From contig JAPUKM010000024.1 of NCBI GenBank assembly GCA_027295645.1, forward strand, positions 1 to 14,372: a stretch of DNA of 14,372 bases, given 5' to 3'. Shown here in pieces: positions 1-8,430 of the stretch (the first letter of the stretch is position 1; every line of letters starts with the position of its first letter). The position numbers were made by a program, and so were the translations under genes. Under the pieces are notes generated by a model, which saw only the letters and a list, made by a program, of their open reading frames with translations, did not search any database and was not told where the DNA came from. This DNA comes from Chloroflexota bacterium. Its GTDB lineage: Bacteria > Chloroflexota > Dehalococcoidia > Lucifugimonadales > JAPUKM01.

Positions 1-2
1 CC

Positions 3-1442
3 TTGGAGCCAGCCGCTAGTCCACAGGGGGCGGTGGTGGAGACCGAAGACTCGCCGCACGATGCCTGCGGCGTGGTTGGAGTGTATGCTCTAGGGCAGGA
101 CGTGGCCCGCATCGCCTTCTACGGCCTCTTCGCCCTTCAGCACCGCGGCCAGGAGTGCGCCGGTATCGCCACCGCCACGGGCCGCCGCATCCATCTCCAC
201 ACCGCCATGGGTCTCGTCTCCCAGGCCTTCCGCGAAAGCGACCTGGAGCGCCTGGAGGGGCATATAGCCATCGGCCACACCCGCTACTCCACCACAGGCT
301 CCACCAACCCTCAGAACGCCCAGCCCATCCTCTCCAGAAACGGCTCGATTGAGCTGGCCCTGGGTCATAACGGCAACGTCATCAACGCCCTAGAGTTGCG
401 GCAGGAGCTCCTGGAATGGGGCTGCGCCTTCAGCTCCACCACCGATTCCGAGGTCATCGCCCACCTCCTGGCCTGGGCGCCCGGCAAGAAGTGGCCGGAG
501 AAGATCAGCTACATGATGCGGCGTCTCCAGGGGGCCTACTCCCTGGTGGTGACCACCAAGGACACCCTGATGGGCATCCGCGACCCGCTCGGCATACGGC
601 CCCTGTGCATAGGCAAGCTGGACGGCGGCTGGGTCATCGCCTCCGAGAGCTGCGCCCTGGACCACCTGGGAGCCCAGTACCTCCGGGAGGTGGAGCCCGG
701 CGAGACGGTGATGGTCACCAAGGAGGGCCTCACCAGCATCCCCTACGCGGGAGAGCCCCAGCGTCCGGCGCCGTGCGTCTTCGAATACATCTACTTCTCC
801 CGCCCGGACAGCATCCTGGGCGGGAAGCTGGCCTACACCTCGCGGCTGGCCATGGGGGCCCAGCTGGCCCGGGAGCACCCGGTGGACGCCGACGTGGTCA
901 TCGGCGTGCCGGACTCCGCCACCGGTGCCGCCGTCGGCTTCGCCCAGGAGTCCGGCATCCCCTACAGCGACGGACTGGTGCGAAACCGGTACGTCGGCCG
1001 CACCTTCATCGAGCCCGACCAGCGGTTTCGAGACCTGGGCGTGCGGATGAAGTTCAACCCCCTGCCCGAGGTCATCGCCGGCAAGCGGGTCGTACTCGTG
1101 GACGACAGCATCGTTCGAGGCACCACCACACCCCACGTCGTCGGCCTCATACGCAAGGCCAACGCCAAAGAGGTGCACATGCGTGTGTGCGCTCCGCCCA
1201 TTCGCTTCCCCTGCCACTTCGGCGTGGACCTGGCCTCACGCACAGAGCTCATAGCGGCCAACATGTCCTTGGATGATATCCGCCAGTTCATCGGCGCCGA
1301 CAGCCTCGGCTATCTCAGCGTCGAGGGATTGCTGGCAAGCGTCAACGGCAGGAGCAATAGCTTCTGCTCCGCCTGCTTCACCGGTCGCTATCCCATTCCC
1401 GTCCAACTGGAGATGGACAAGCTGGCCCTGGAGCACACCTAG
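3..1442 (+). CDS. purF: Amidophosphoribosyltransferase (PurF), start uncertain
   Basis: PurF makes 5-phosphoribosylamine from PRPP and glutamine, the first committed step of purine synthesis, in the cytoplasm. The N-terminal glutamine amidotransferase domain begins at Cys22 (DACGVVGV), which becomes the nucleophile after propeptide removal. The phosphoribosyltransferase domain carries the PRPP loop VVLVDDSIVRGTT around residues 363-375 (Asp367, Asp368). Cys258, Cys404, Cys455 and Cys458 fall where the Bacillus-type enzyme binds its [4Fe-4S] cluster, so this is the cluster-bearing, propeptide-processed class. The reading frame is open from TTG at 3, but the window edge hides anything upstream. 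GTG at 33 or 36, just after AGGGGG (25-30), would leave a propeptide of 10-11 residues, like Bacillus PurF, and is a good alternative start. purM follows after 2 bp, so the two are surely cotranscribed. The family assignment is very secure; only the start is open. Confidence 0.97.
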   Translation: MEPAASPQGAVVETEDSPHDACGVVGVYALGQDVARIAFYGLFALQHRGQECAGIATATGRRIHLHTAMGLVSQAFRESDLERLEGHIAIGHTRYSTTGSTNPQNAQPILSRNGSIELALGHNGNVINALELRQELLEWGCAFSSTTDSEVIAHLLAWAPGKKWPEKISYMMRRLQGAYSLVVTTKDTLMGIRDPLGIRPLCIGKLDGGWVIASESCALDHLGAQYLREVEPGETVMVTKEGLTSIPYAGEPQRPAPCVFEYIYFSRPDSILGGKLAYTSRLAMGAQLAREHPVDADVVIGVPDSATGAAVGFAQESGIPYSDGLVRNRYVGRTFIEPDQRFRDLGVRMKFNPLPEVIAGKRVVLVDDSIVRGTTTPHVVGLIRKANAKEVHMRVCAPPIRFPCHFGVDLASRTELIAANMSLDDIRQFIGADSLGYLSVEGLLASVNGRSNSFCSACFTGRYPIPVQLEMDKLALEHT

Positions 1443-1444
1443 AA

Positions 1445-2446
<1,002 letters not shown>

Positions 2447-2590
2447 CGGCGGTAATCCAAGGGCCCACCGAACGCCACACCCGAACCGGTCTTCAAACCG
2501 ACCTGCCACCATATCTCGCTTGGCCGTTGCCTTCCCCTCCCACGCCCTGTATCATTCCCCACACAAGTACGCTGAGACGGGAGGGATAGC
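2447..2590. other. Intergenic region purM / CoA-transferase
   Basis: This 144-bp gap holds a candidate sigma-70-type promoter (2527-2555) and a strong ribosome binding site, GGGAGGG at 2579-2585, five bases before the CoA-transferase ATG. A short dyad, CGGT-cttcaa-ACCG, lies in the middle but has no T-run, so no clear terminator for purFM is visible. The gap suggests that the CoA-transferase is at least partly transcribed on its own. Confidence 0.5.
2527..2555 (+). promoter_or_regulatory. Candidate sigma-70 promoter for the CoA-transferase gene
   Basis: TTGCCT (2527-2532) and TATCAT (2550-2555) are separated by exactly 17 bp; they match the -35 and -10 consensus at 4 of 6 and 5 of 6 bases. 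The predicted start of transcription falls about 30 bases before the ATG at 2591, leaving room for the Shine-Dalgarno sequence. This is a pattern match only. Confidence 0.4.
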
Positions 2591-4912
2591 ATGAACGGTC
2601 TGCTTAACGGCATCAACGTCCTCGATTTCGGCAGGGCCGCCGTAGGCCCCTGGGCCGCCAGCCTCCTGGGTTCCATGGGAGCCAACGTCATCCGCGTGGA
2701 GTCGCCCGACGGCGACGGCATGCTCGCCCAGCAGCCCCTCCAGGGCGGATACGGCGTGGCCTACACCATCTACAACGCCAACAAGAAGGGTCTCATCCTG
2801 GACCTGAAGTCGCCGGACTCGGAACCCCATCTGAAACGCCTGGTGGAGAAGGCAGACCTCATCATCGAGAACCTGACCCCGGGCGCGCTTGAGCGGATCG
2901 GCATCGGATATGAGGACGCGAAGGCCATGAACCCCTCCATCGTCTACGCCTCCTGCCCGGGCTGGGGCTACTCCGGCCCCATCAAGGACCTGGCGGCGGG
3001 CGACCCCGACTTCCAGGCCTTCAGCGGCTTCGCCAGCCTCAACGGCGACGAGGGCGGCAAGATGGAGATGTTCCGCCACTCCTACCCCCTTGACCTCCAC
3101 GCCGGTATCCTCTTCGCCTCCACCGCCCTCCTGGGACTGCTGGCCCGCGGCGGAACGGGCAAGAGCCAGCGGGTCACCGCATCCCACCTGGGCAGCTCAC
3201 TCCTCATGCAGATAAGCCGCGCCGCCGAATACCTCCTGAACGGCAAGACCCCAAAGCCGCTGGGAAGCGCCTCGGGCGGCACCGCGCCCCATGAGGCCTT
3301 CCTCTGCCAGGACCAGCGCTACCTCGCCGTAGGAGTGGAGAACAATGCCCAGTGGCACGGCCTCTGCAAGGCCCTGTCCAGAGATGACCTCCTACAGGAC
3401 ACCCGCTGGACCACCAACCGAGAGCGTGTCGAAGGGCGGCAGGTGCTGGCCAGGGAACTGGGCGACACCTTCATCACCAAGCCCGCACGCTGGTGGGCCA
3501 TCCAGCTTGAGAAGCAGGACGTCCCCTTCGGCTACTTCTACGACTTCGAGACGCTGCGCAACCACCGCCAGGTCACCGAGAACAGCTTCTTCGTCGAGAC
3601 CAACGTCCCCGACCAGGGAAGAATGTTCATGGGAAACCCCCCGTGGCGGTTCGGCAGCGCCGAGACCCGCACAGAGGCGGGACCCCGACACGGACAGCAC
3701 ACCGCCGAGCTCCTGGAGAGCGGCTTCGATGCCTTCGGCAACGGAGTCGCCGCCGGAGAGCCGTCGCCCGCCACCTCCCGGCCGGACGGCAGCCCGCCCC
3801 TCGCCGGCATCCGGGTGGTGGACGCGTCACAGGGGCTGACCGGCCCCTACCTCTCCCTCCTCCTGGCCGACGCCGGCGCGGAGGTCATCAAGGTGGAGCC
3901 CCCGTCCGGCGACTATGCCCGCGAGTTCGCCCCGTCCACCAAGACCGGCGATAGCGCGCCCTTCCTCCTGCTGAACCGCAACAAGAAGGGCGTCACCCTG
4001 GACACCACGTCACCGGAAGGGGTGAAGAGCCTCCGGCGGCTCATTGACGGAGCAGATATCTTCATCGAGGACTGGGGCCCCGGCAAGGCGGACTCCCTGG
4101 GCCTGGGCTACCACGCCCTCCGGGCGGAGAGCCCCGGGCTCATCCACTGCGCCATCAGCTCCTTCGGGGAGCGGGGGCCCTTCAAGGACCGCCCTGGATC
4201 GGAGCTGGTCGCCCAGGCCTACTCCGAGTGCTTCCTCTCCCTGGGAAAGCTGAACGGAGCCCCCCTACGAGCAGGGTCAGACATGGGCAGCATGAGCACC
4301 GGCGCTGCGGGCTTCCTGGGCGTCTTAGCGGCCCTGCTACGGAGACAGCGGAGCGGGCAGGGAGAGCGGGTGGCCGTGAGCCTCTTCGGGACCCTCGTCT
4401 CCCTCCGTCAGGCGAACTGGAGCAGCCTCGGCGACCCCGACACCTGGGCCGGTGGCTACGCCGAGCCCTACGGCGGGCAGAGAAACTTCGGGCACGCCAC
4501 CAAGGACGTGCGCCTCTTCGCCCGCCCACGGCGGGGCAACTCGGACATGGACGCCCTCGTCGCCAAGATCAAGGAGGCGGTGGGAGACCGCGGCTATGAA
4601 GGCGGCCCGCAGGTCAAGGCCGGTGCCCTACGGCTCCCCATCCCAGAGGAGTATTTCAAGAACCTCTCCTCTGATGAGGCCAAGGAGGTCCTGTTCAGCG
4701 CGGGCGGGCAGGCCGTGGACTTCAACAACCTCCAGCAGGTCATAGAGCACGCTCAGGCCAAGGCCGTGGACGTGATCAAAGAGATGGACCATCCCACCCT
4801 CGGCCCCCAAAGGGTGATGGTCAAGTCCTGGAACGGTCCCTGGGAGGACCCCACGCTTGCTCCCTCCCCCACCCTCGGCCAGCACAACGCTGAGTTCCTC
4901 AACGGCCACTGA
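2591..4912 (+). CDS. Tandem (two-domain) class III CoA-transferase, CaiB/BaiF family
   Basis: Class III (formyl-CoA transferase/CaiB) enzymes move CoA between carboxylic acids through an aspartyl-CoA thioester. This 773-residue protein holds two full CaiB/BaiF units: residues about 5-378 and about 405-771, joined by a Pro/Ser/Gly-rich linker. Each unit repeats the family start (GINVLDFGRAAVGPW; GIRVVDASQGLTGPY), the NxNKKG motif (NANKKGLILDL; NRNKKGVTLDT) and an RHG/GQH-type C-terminal motif. Unit 1 keeps the catalytic Asp as Asp168 (PLDLHAG), close to Asp169 of formyl-CoA transferase. In unit 2 the aligned segment RAGSDMGSMSTG (560-571) has Ser567 at that place, so unit 2 is probably not catalytic in the usual way. 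Ordinary members are about 400 residues and form interlocked dimers; the fusion may fold as a pseudo-dimer with one active site. It has a strong SD and likely its own promoter. The substrate cannot be told; the purine neighbours do not suggest one. Confidence 0.9.
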   Translation: MNGLLNGINVLDFGRAAVGPWAASLLGSMGANVIRVESPDGDGMLAQQPLQGGYGVAYTIYNANKKGLILDLKSPDSEPHLKRLVEKADLIIENLTPGALERIGIGYEDAKAMNPSIVYASCPGWGYSGPIKDLAAGDPDFQAFSGFASLNGDEGGKMEMFRHSYPLDLHAGILFASTALLGLLARGGTGKSQRVTASHLGSSLLMQISRAAEYLLNGKTPKPLGSASGGTAPHEAFLCQDQRYLAVGVENNAQWHGLCKALSRDDLLQDTRWTTNRERVEGRQVLARELGDTFITKPARWWAIQLEKQDVPFGYFYDFETLRNHRQVTENSFFVETNVPDQGRMFMGNPPWRFGSAETRTEAGPRHGQHTAELLESGFDAFGNGVAAGEPSPATSRPDGSPPLAGIRVVDASQGLTGPYLSLLLADAGAEVIKVEPPSGDYAREFAPSTKTGDSAPFLLLNRNKKGVTLDTTSPEGVKSLRRLIDGADIFIEDWGPGKADSLGLGYHALRAESPGLIHCAISSFGERGPFKDRPGSELVAQAYSECFLSLGKLNGAPLRAGSDMGSMSTGAAGFLGVLAALLRRQRSGQGERVAVSLFGTLVSLRQANWSSLGDPDTWAGGYAEPYGGQRNFGHATKDVRLFARPRRGNSDMDALVAKIKEAVGDRGYEGGPQVKAGALRLPIPEEYFKNLSSDEAKEVLFSAGGQAVDFNNLQQVIEHAQAKAVDVIKEMDHPTLGPQRVMVKSWNGPWEDPTLAPSPTLGQHNAEFLNGH

Positions 4913-4936
4913 TAGGCCCGTCCAGCGGCCACAAGC

Positions 4937-4958
4937 CCCCAGCAAGACCCTCCTGGGG
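4937..4958 (+). other. Small hairpin after the CoA-transferase gene
   Basis: CCCCAG (4937-4942) and CTGGGG (4953-4958) form a perfect 6-bp stem with a 10-base loop, 25 bases after the CoA-transferase stop. No T-run follows, so it is at best a weak terminator or an RNA-processing or attenuation hairpin before the next gene. Confidence 0.3.
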
Positions 4959-4977
4959 TATGTAGAAAACTCACTAT

Positions 4978-4983
4978 AGGAGG
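4978..4983 (+). promoter_or_regulatory. Consensus Shine-Dalgarno for the SRPBCC gene
   Basis: AGGAGG is a full anti-16S match, seven bases before the ATG at 4991. It fixes that start over the in-frame ATG at 5000 and predicts strong translation. Confidence 0.8.
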
Positions 4984-4990
4984 TCTGATA

Positions 4991-5440
4991 ATGTCACAGA
5001 TGGTCTTCACCTACCGAATCAGCATCAATGCCAAACCGGAGGACGTGTACGCTTATGTGGCTGACCTGACCAAACATGGAGAATGGTCAGAGAACGTCAA
5101 GGTTGAAGCGGTGTCCGATGGCCCAATTGGCGTGGATAGCACGTACCGCTCTACCGGTCGTATGATGAGGAAGGAGTTCAAGAACGATATTCGTGTCACA
5201 GAGTACGAACCTTCAACCCGGCTGTCTTTCATCGCCAATGATGGCAAGAATGAATTCTTGCAAGAATTCACGTTTAGTTCCAGTGATGCGGGCACCCTGT
5301 TGGAACGCAAAGTTTCCTTTGAGATGAACCCGTTGATGGGCCTGCTCTTCAAAGTCATGATTGGGCCCCTGGTCTCAAATCCATCCATGAAAAAGTCCCT
5401 GAACAACTTGAAGGCGAACATGGAACGGGCAGCTCCTTAA
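4991..5440 (+). CDS. SRPBCC-fold protein (polyketide cyclase/dehydrase-like)
   Basis: This 149-residue protein looks like the SRPBCC (START/Bet v1-like) superfamily of small hydrophobic-ligand-binding proteins, near the polyketide_cyc2 group. Visible marks are the opening strand and helix (FTYRISINAKPEDVYAYVAD) followed by the W of GEWSENV, a beta-rich middle with a GVDSTYR turn, and a long amphipathic C-terminal helix (SMKKSLNNLKANME). There is no signal peptide or membrane segment. Family members bind or modify lipids, polyketides or aromatic compounds, or act as chaperone-like co-factors; catalytic residues vary and none can be named here. It has a perfect SD and lies 78 bp after the CoA-transferase, with purH 61 bp downstream. 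Its base composition is visibly less GC-rich than that of the purine genes around it, which hints at a different history. The superfamily call is good; function is unknown. Confidence 0.8.
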   Translation: MSQMVFTYRISINAKPEDVYAYVADLTKHGEWSENVKVEAVSDGPIGVDSTYRSTGRMMRKEFKNDIRVTEYEPSTRLSFIANDGKNEFLQEFTFSSSDAGTLLERKVSFEMNPLMGLLFKVMIGPLVSNPSMKKSLNNLKANMERAAP

Positions 5441-5501
5441 GCACAGTGAAACTACATAACACCTCCGCAGCCCACTCAAAAGTAACGAGAAAAGGTGGTC
5501 T

Positions 5502-7031
5502 ATGAAGGCGCTGCTCAGCGTCTACGATAAGACCGGCATCACCGACTTCGCCCGCGATCTCGCCGCCCTGGGCTACGACCTGGTGAGCACCGGCGGCACC
5601 CACCGGGAGCTCAGCGACTCAGGGCTCGCCGTCCAGCAGGTCGCCGACCTCACCGGCTCCCCGGAGATGCTCGGCGGCCGCGTGAAGACGCTCCACCCCA
5701 GAGTCCACGGCGGCATCCTGGCCCGCCGCAATCTTCCCGATGACATGGCGGAGCTCGCCTCCCACGGCATCGACACCATAGACCTGGTCGCCGTCAACCT
5801 CTATCCCTTCCGCCAGACGATAAGCAAGTCCGGCGTCACCCTTGAGGATGCCCTCGAAAACATCGACATCGGCGGCCCCACCATGGTCCGGGCGGCGGCC
5901 AAAAATTTCCCCCCCGTCATCGTCTTGGTCAACCCCGGCGACTACCCCTGGGTCATCGAACGGCTGCGCGACAAGGACGGCCTCTCTCTGGACCAGCGGC
6001 AGGGCCTAGCGGCGAAAGCCTTCCAGCACGTCGCCCTCTATGACACCGCCGTCTCCGCCTACCTGGGTCGAGGGGCGGAGTCGCCCTTCACCCAGGAGCT
6101 GACCATCGGCCTGGAGAAGCTGCTCGACCTTCGCTACGGCGAGAACCCCCACCAACAGGCCGCCCTCTACGCCCTCGGCGCCACGTCCGGTGGGCTTGCG
6201 GGAGCGCGACAGCTCCACGGCAAGGAGCTCTCCTACAACAACCTCCTGGACGCCGACGGCGCATGGACCACGGTGGCCGACTTCACCGAGCCCGCCGTGG
6301 CGGTCATCAAGCACACCAACCCGTGCGGCCTGGCCATCCATGAGGACATGGCCGAGGCCTACCGCAGGGCCTACAGCGGAGACCCCGTCTCCGCATACGG
6401 CGGCATCGTCGCCTTCAACCGGCCCGTCACCGCCGCCGCCGCCGAGGCCATGAGCTCGATCTTCTACGAGATGGTCATTGCCCCGGACTACCAACCAGAT
6501 GCCCTCAAGGCGCTCCAGAAGAAGAAAAACCTCCGACTGCTCGTTGTGACCAACGAAGATCAGGCCCGAAACGACGGCCTGGAGGTGCGACAGATCTCCG
6601 GTGGACTGTTGGTCCAGACCCAGGACAACCCTCGGGAGGACCCGGCCACCTGGAGGACGGTGACCCAACGGAAACCCACCGTCCATGAGCTTCAGGACAT
6701 GGCCTTCGCCTGGAAGGCCGTCAAGCACATCAAGTCCAACGCCATCGTCCTGGCCAGGGGGCAGACGCTGCTGGGAATGGGCGCCGGTCAGCCCAACAGG
6801 ATCACCAGCGTCCAGCTCGCGGTTCAGGCGGCCGGCGAGGGTGCGCAGGGCTCCATCCTGGCCTCCGACGCCTTCTTCCCCTTCGCCGACGGCATAGAGG
6901 CCGCCGCCAATGCCGGCGTCACCGCCATCGTCCAGCCCGGCGGCTCCATCCGTGACCAGGAGGTCATCGATGCCGCCGACCGCCTCGGCCTGGCCATGCT
7001 CTTCACCGGTCTCCGCCACTTCAGGCATTAG
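5502..7031 (+). CDS. purH: Bifunctional AICAR formyltransferase / IMP cyclohydrolase (PurH)
   Basis: PurH carries out the last two steps to IMP: formylation of AICAR by 10-formyltetrahydrofolate, then ring closure. All 509 residues are present, the usual length. The N-terminal IMP cyclohydrolase (MGS-like) domain shows SVYDKTG, STGGT, GSPEMLGGRVKTLHPRVHGG, NLYPF and IDIGGPTMVRAAAKN (to about residue 145). The transformylase domain shows LRYGENPHQ, LSYNNLLDADGA, IKHTNPCG with the catalytic Lys270-His271 pair, SDAFFPFADGIE and QPGGSIRD. The ATG follows AAAGGTGG (5491-5498). It belongs functionally with purF and purM but is split from them by the CoA-transferase and SRPBCC genes. The stop codon lies inside a 16-bp tandem duplication. 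Confidence 0.98.
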   Translation: MKALLSVYDKTGITDFARDLAALGYDLVSTGGTHRELSDSGLAVQQVADLTGSPEMLGGRVKTLHPRVHGGILARRNLPDDMAELASHGIDTIDLVAVNLYPFRQTISKSGVTLEDALENIDIGGPTMVRAAAKNFPPVIVLVNPGDYPWVIERLRDKDGLSLDQRQGLAAKAFQHVALYDTAVSAYLGRGAESPFTQELTIGLEKLLDLRYGENPHQQAALYALGATSGGLAGARQLHGKELSYNNLLDADGAWTTVADFTEPAVAVIKHTNPCGLAIHEDMAEAYRRAYSGDPVSAYGGIVAFNRPVTAAAAEAMSSIFYEMVIAPDYQPDALKALQKKKNLRLLVVTNEDQARNDGLEVRQISGGLLVQTQDNPREDPATWRTVTQRKPTVHELQDMAFAWKAVKHIKSNAIVLARGQTLLGMGAGQPNRITSVQLAVQAAGEGAQGSILASDAFFPFADGIEAAANAGVTAIVQPGGSIRDQEVIDAADRLGLAMLFTGLRHFRH

Positions 7032-7046
7032 CCACTTCAGGCATAA
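7015..7046 (+). repeat. 16-bp tandem duplication across the purH stop codon
   Basis: The 16-base unit gccacttcaggcatta (7015-7030) is repeated at once as gccacttcaggcataa (7031-7046), with one mismatch at the fifteenth base. The first copy encodes the last residues of PurH and the first two bases of its TAG stop; the second begins with the final G of that stop and is non-coding. It looks like a replication-slippage duplication that left the protein end intact. Confidence 0.85.
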
Positions 7047-7118
7047 GATTGTTCCAAGGAGGGGTAATCCCACTTCTATCACCGCTTCCCCTGGATTCGA
7101 CTCTGAGTGGAATCGAGC

Positions 7119-7146
7119 TTGTCACAGAGGTAACCTGCGTTATTGT
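7119..7146 (+). promoter_or_regulatory. Candidate promoter for the short-chain dehydrogenase gene
   Basis: TTGTCA (7119-7124, 5 of 6 to the -35 consensus) and TATTGT (7141-7146, 4 of 6 to the -10) are spaced by 16 bp. They sit about 50 bases before the ATG at 7194 in a 162-bp gap without other genes. A pattern match, not proof. Confidence 0.35.
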
Positions 7147-7180
7147 CAACGTACTTGTGGAACTGATGTCTTCCACGGAT

Positions 7181-7187
7181 GGAGGTG
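7181..7187 (+). promoter_or_regulatory. Shine-Dalgarno that sets the SDR start at 7194
   Basis: GGAGGTG lies six bases before ATG 7194. The longer reading from ATG 7179 would put this site inside the coding sequence and add five residues before the natural SDR N-terminus, so 7194 is preferred. Confidence 0.75.
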
Positions 7188-7193
7188 TCCCAC

Positions 7194-7979
7194 ATGCTCC
7201 CGGAGTTTGACGTCACCGGCAAAACCGTGCTTATCACCGGAGCGGGCCGTGGCATCGGTAGAAGCATCGCCCTGGTCATGGCTGAGGCGGGCGCTGACGT
7301 GGCCGTCACCGGGTTGACGGAGGCCAATGCCGCCAGCGTTGCCCAGGAGGTCCGCCGCCTCGGGCGACGGGGACTCGGTGTGGCCGCCGATGCAACCCGC
7401 CTTCCTGACACGGAGCGTCTGGTTGGGCAGGTCCTGGGGGAGTTCGGTCACCTGGATGTGCTGATCAACTGTGTCGGGGACTCCATCCCCGGTCCCGTCG
7501 CCTCCATGCCTGGCCGTGAGACAAAGGCCATGAGCGAGACTGATTGGCACAAGATATTGGATGTGAACCTAACACAAGCCTTCACCGCATGCCACGCGTT
7601 CGGCCCTCACCTCCTTGAGCGGCCGGGAAGCTGCGTCATCAACGTATCCTCGTTCGCGGGTCTGCGCCCCAGAGCCAATGTGTCCGCCTACGCTGCGGCT
7701 AAGGCGGGCCTTATCCGGTTCACCGAGTCCCTGGCGCTTGAGTGGGCCCCCTACGGGGTCCGGGTCAACGCCATTGCACCCGGCTCCTTTCCTGACCCTG
7801 AGCAGCTTTCGGAGAGTGCGCTACAGACTAGGGAAGAGCAGGCCGGGCGGAATATCCCGTTGGGACGGCTGGGTAGACTTCGTGAAGTGGGTCTGCTCGC
7901 CGTATACCTGGCTTGTGATGCCGCCTCTTATATAACCGGGCAAACGGTTGCGATTGACGGCGGCCTGACGGTCGCGTGA
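7194..7979 (+). CDS. Short-chain dehydrogenase/reductase (SDR), classical type
   Basis: A 261-residue classical SDR, an NAD(P)-dependent alcohol/ketone oxidoreductase of the FabG-like kind. The nucleotide-binding motif TGAGRGIG is at residues 15-22; the catalytic tetrad is Asn125, Ser153, Tyr166 and Lys170 (SAYAAAKAG). INCVG stands where most members have NNAG. The C-terminal ITGQTVAIDGGLTV matches the family ending. A stretch around residues 103-114 (SMPGRETKAMSE) is somewhat longer than in FabG. Asp or Arg positions that would fix NAD against NADP are not clear: the residues after the second strand read VTGLTEAN. It ends 13 bp before the end of the convergent nitroreductase-family gene. The substrate is unknown; being next to a hydrolase and a flavoprotein, a catabolic role is possible but is inference. 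Confidence 0.93.
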   Translation: MLPEFDVTGKTVLITGAGRGIGRSIALVMAEAGADVAVTGLTEANAASVAQEVRRLGRRGLGVAADATRLPDTERLVGQVLGEFGHLDVLINCVGDSIPGPVASMPGRETKAMSETDWHKILDVNLTQAFTACHAFGPHLLERPGSCVINVSSFAGLRPRANVSAYAAAKAGLIRFTESLALEWAPYGVRVNAIAPGSFPDPEQLSESALQTREEQAGRNIPLGRLGRLREVGLLAVYLACDAASYITGQTVAIDGGLTVA

Positions 7980-7992
7980 TCGCACCACCAAC

Positions 7993-8409
7993 CTATTGCG
8001 GCCTGACTAGCTCAACGACCGGAATCTTACGCGTGGTCTTCTGTTCGTAGCCGGCGTACCCCGGATAGGCCGAAGCCTGTTTCGCGTACATCTCGTCTCG
8101 TTTCTTGTCAGAAACAACGGTCGCCTTGGCGGGGAACGTCTCATTGCCCACCTCCACGGTTACATCCGGATGAGCAACCAGGTTGTGATACCAGGCCGGA
8201 TTGATCGGAGCGCCTCCCTTCGAGGCGAAGATAAACATACGGTTGTCATCCGGCAGGTACATCAATGGGTTTACCCGGGTCTTACCCGTCTTCGCACCCC
8301 TGGTCGTGAGCAACAGAACGGGAGCGCCCTCAAAGTGTCCACCGACCTTGCCGCCGTTCTCACGGAATTCCTTGATCACCGCACTGTTCCAGTCATTCGG
8401 TGTCGTCAT
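7993..8409 (-). CDS. Deazaflavin (F420)-dependent nitroreductase family protein (DDN-like)
   Basis: This 138-residue protein matches the DDN/nitroreductase family (mycobacterial Rv3547-like), small split-barrel proteins that mostly use coenzyme F420. Typical marks are TPNDWN and GGKVGGHFEGAPVLLLTT near the N-terminus, TRVNPLMYL (Arg45-Tyr51), ASKGGAP, then WYHNLVAHPDVTVEVG, and the closing TRKIPVVEL. The start at 8409 follows GGGAGAGG (minus strand, 8417-8424) by seven bases and matches the usual family N-terminus; a longer open frame to 8514 adds 35 residues unlike the family and is rejected. Known members reduce nitro compounds or quinones; F420 use here is inferred from the family, and no F420 synthesis gene is in the window. 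It is the only minus-strand gene, convergent with the SDR and divergent from the hydrolase. Confidence 0.9.
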   Translation of the reverse strand: MTTPNDWNSAVIKEFRENGGKVGGHFEGAPVLLLTTRGAKTGKTRVNPLMYLPDDNRMFIFASKGGAPINPAWYHNLVAHPDVTVEVGNETFPAKATVVSDKKRDEMYAKQASAYPGYAGYEQKTTRKIPVVELVRPQ

Positions 8410-8416
8410 ATGATGA

Positions 8417-8424
8417 CCTCTCCC
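8417..8424 (-). promoter_or_regulatory. Shine-Dalgarno of the DDN-like gene
   Basis: On the minus strand GGGAGAGG lies seven bases before the ATG at 8409. It decides that start over upstream in-frame codons. Confidence 0.65.
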
Positions 8425-8430
8425 TGGAAT

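Noticed and set aside
390..1217. Long minus-strand open frame opposite purF
   Set aside because: It is a shadow caused by high GC at third positions; its Gly/Val/Asp-rich translation matches no family, while purF is certain.
6006..7082. 358-codon minus-strand open frame opposite purH
   Set aside because: Same GC-driven shadow effect; low-complexity Gly/Val/Leu/Asp composition and full overlap with a certain gene.
7032..7193. Terminator after purH (GGG-gtaat-CCC near 7064)
   Set aside because: The stem is only three base pairs and no T-run follows.
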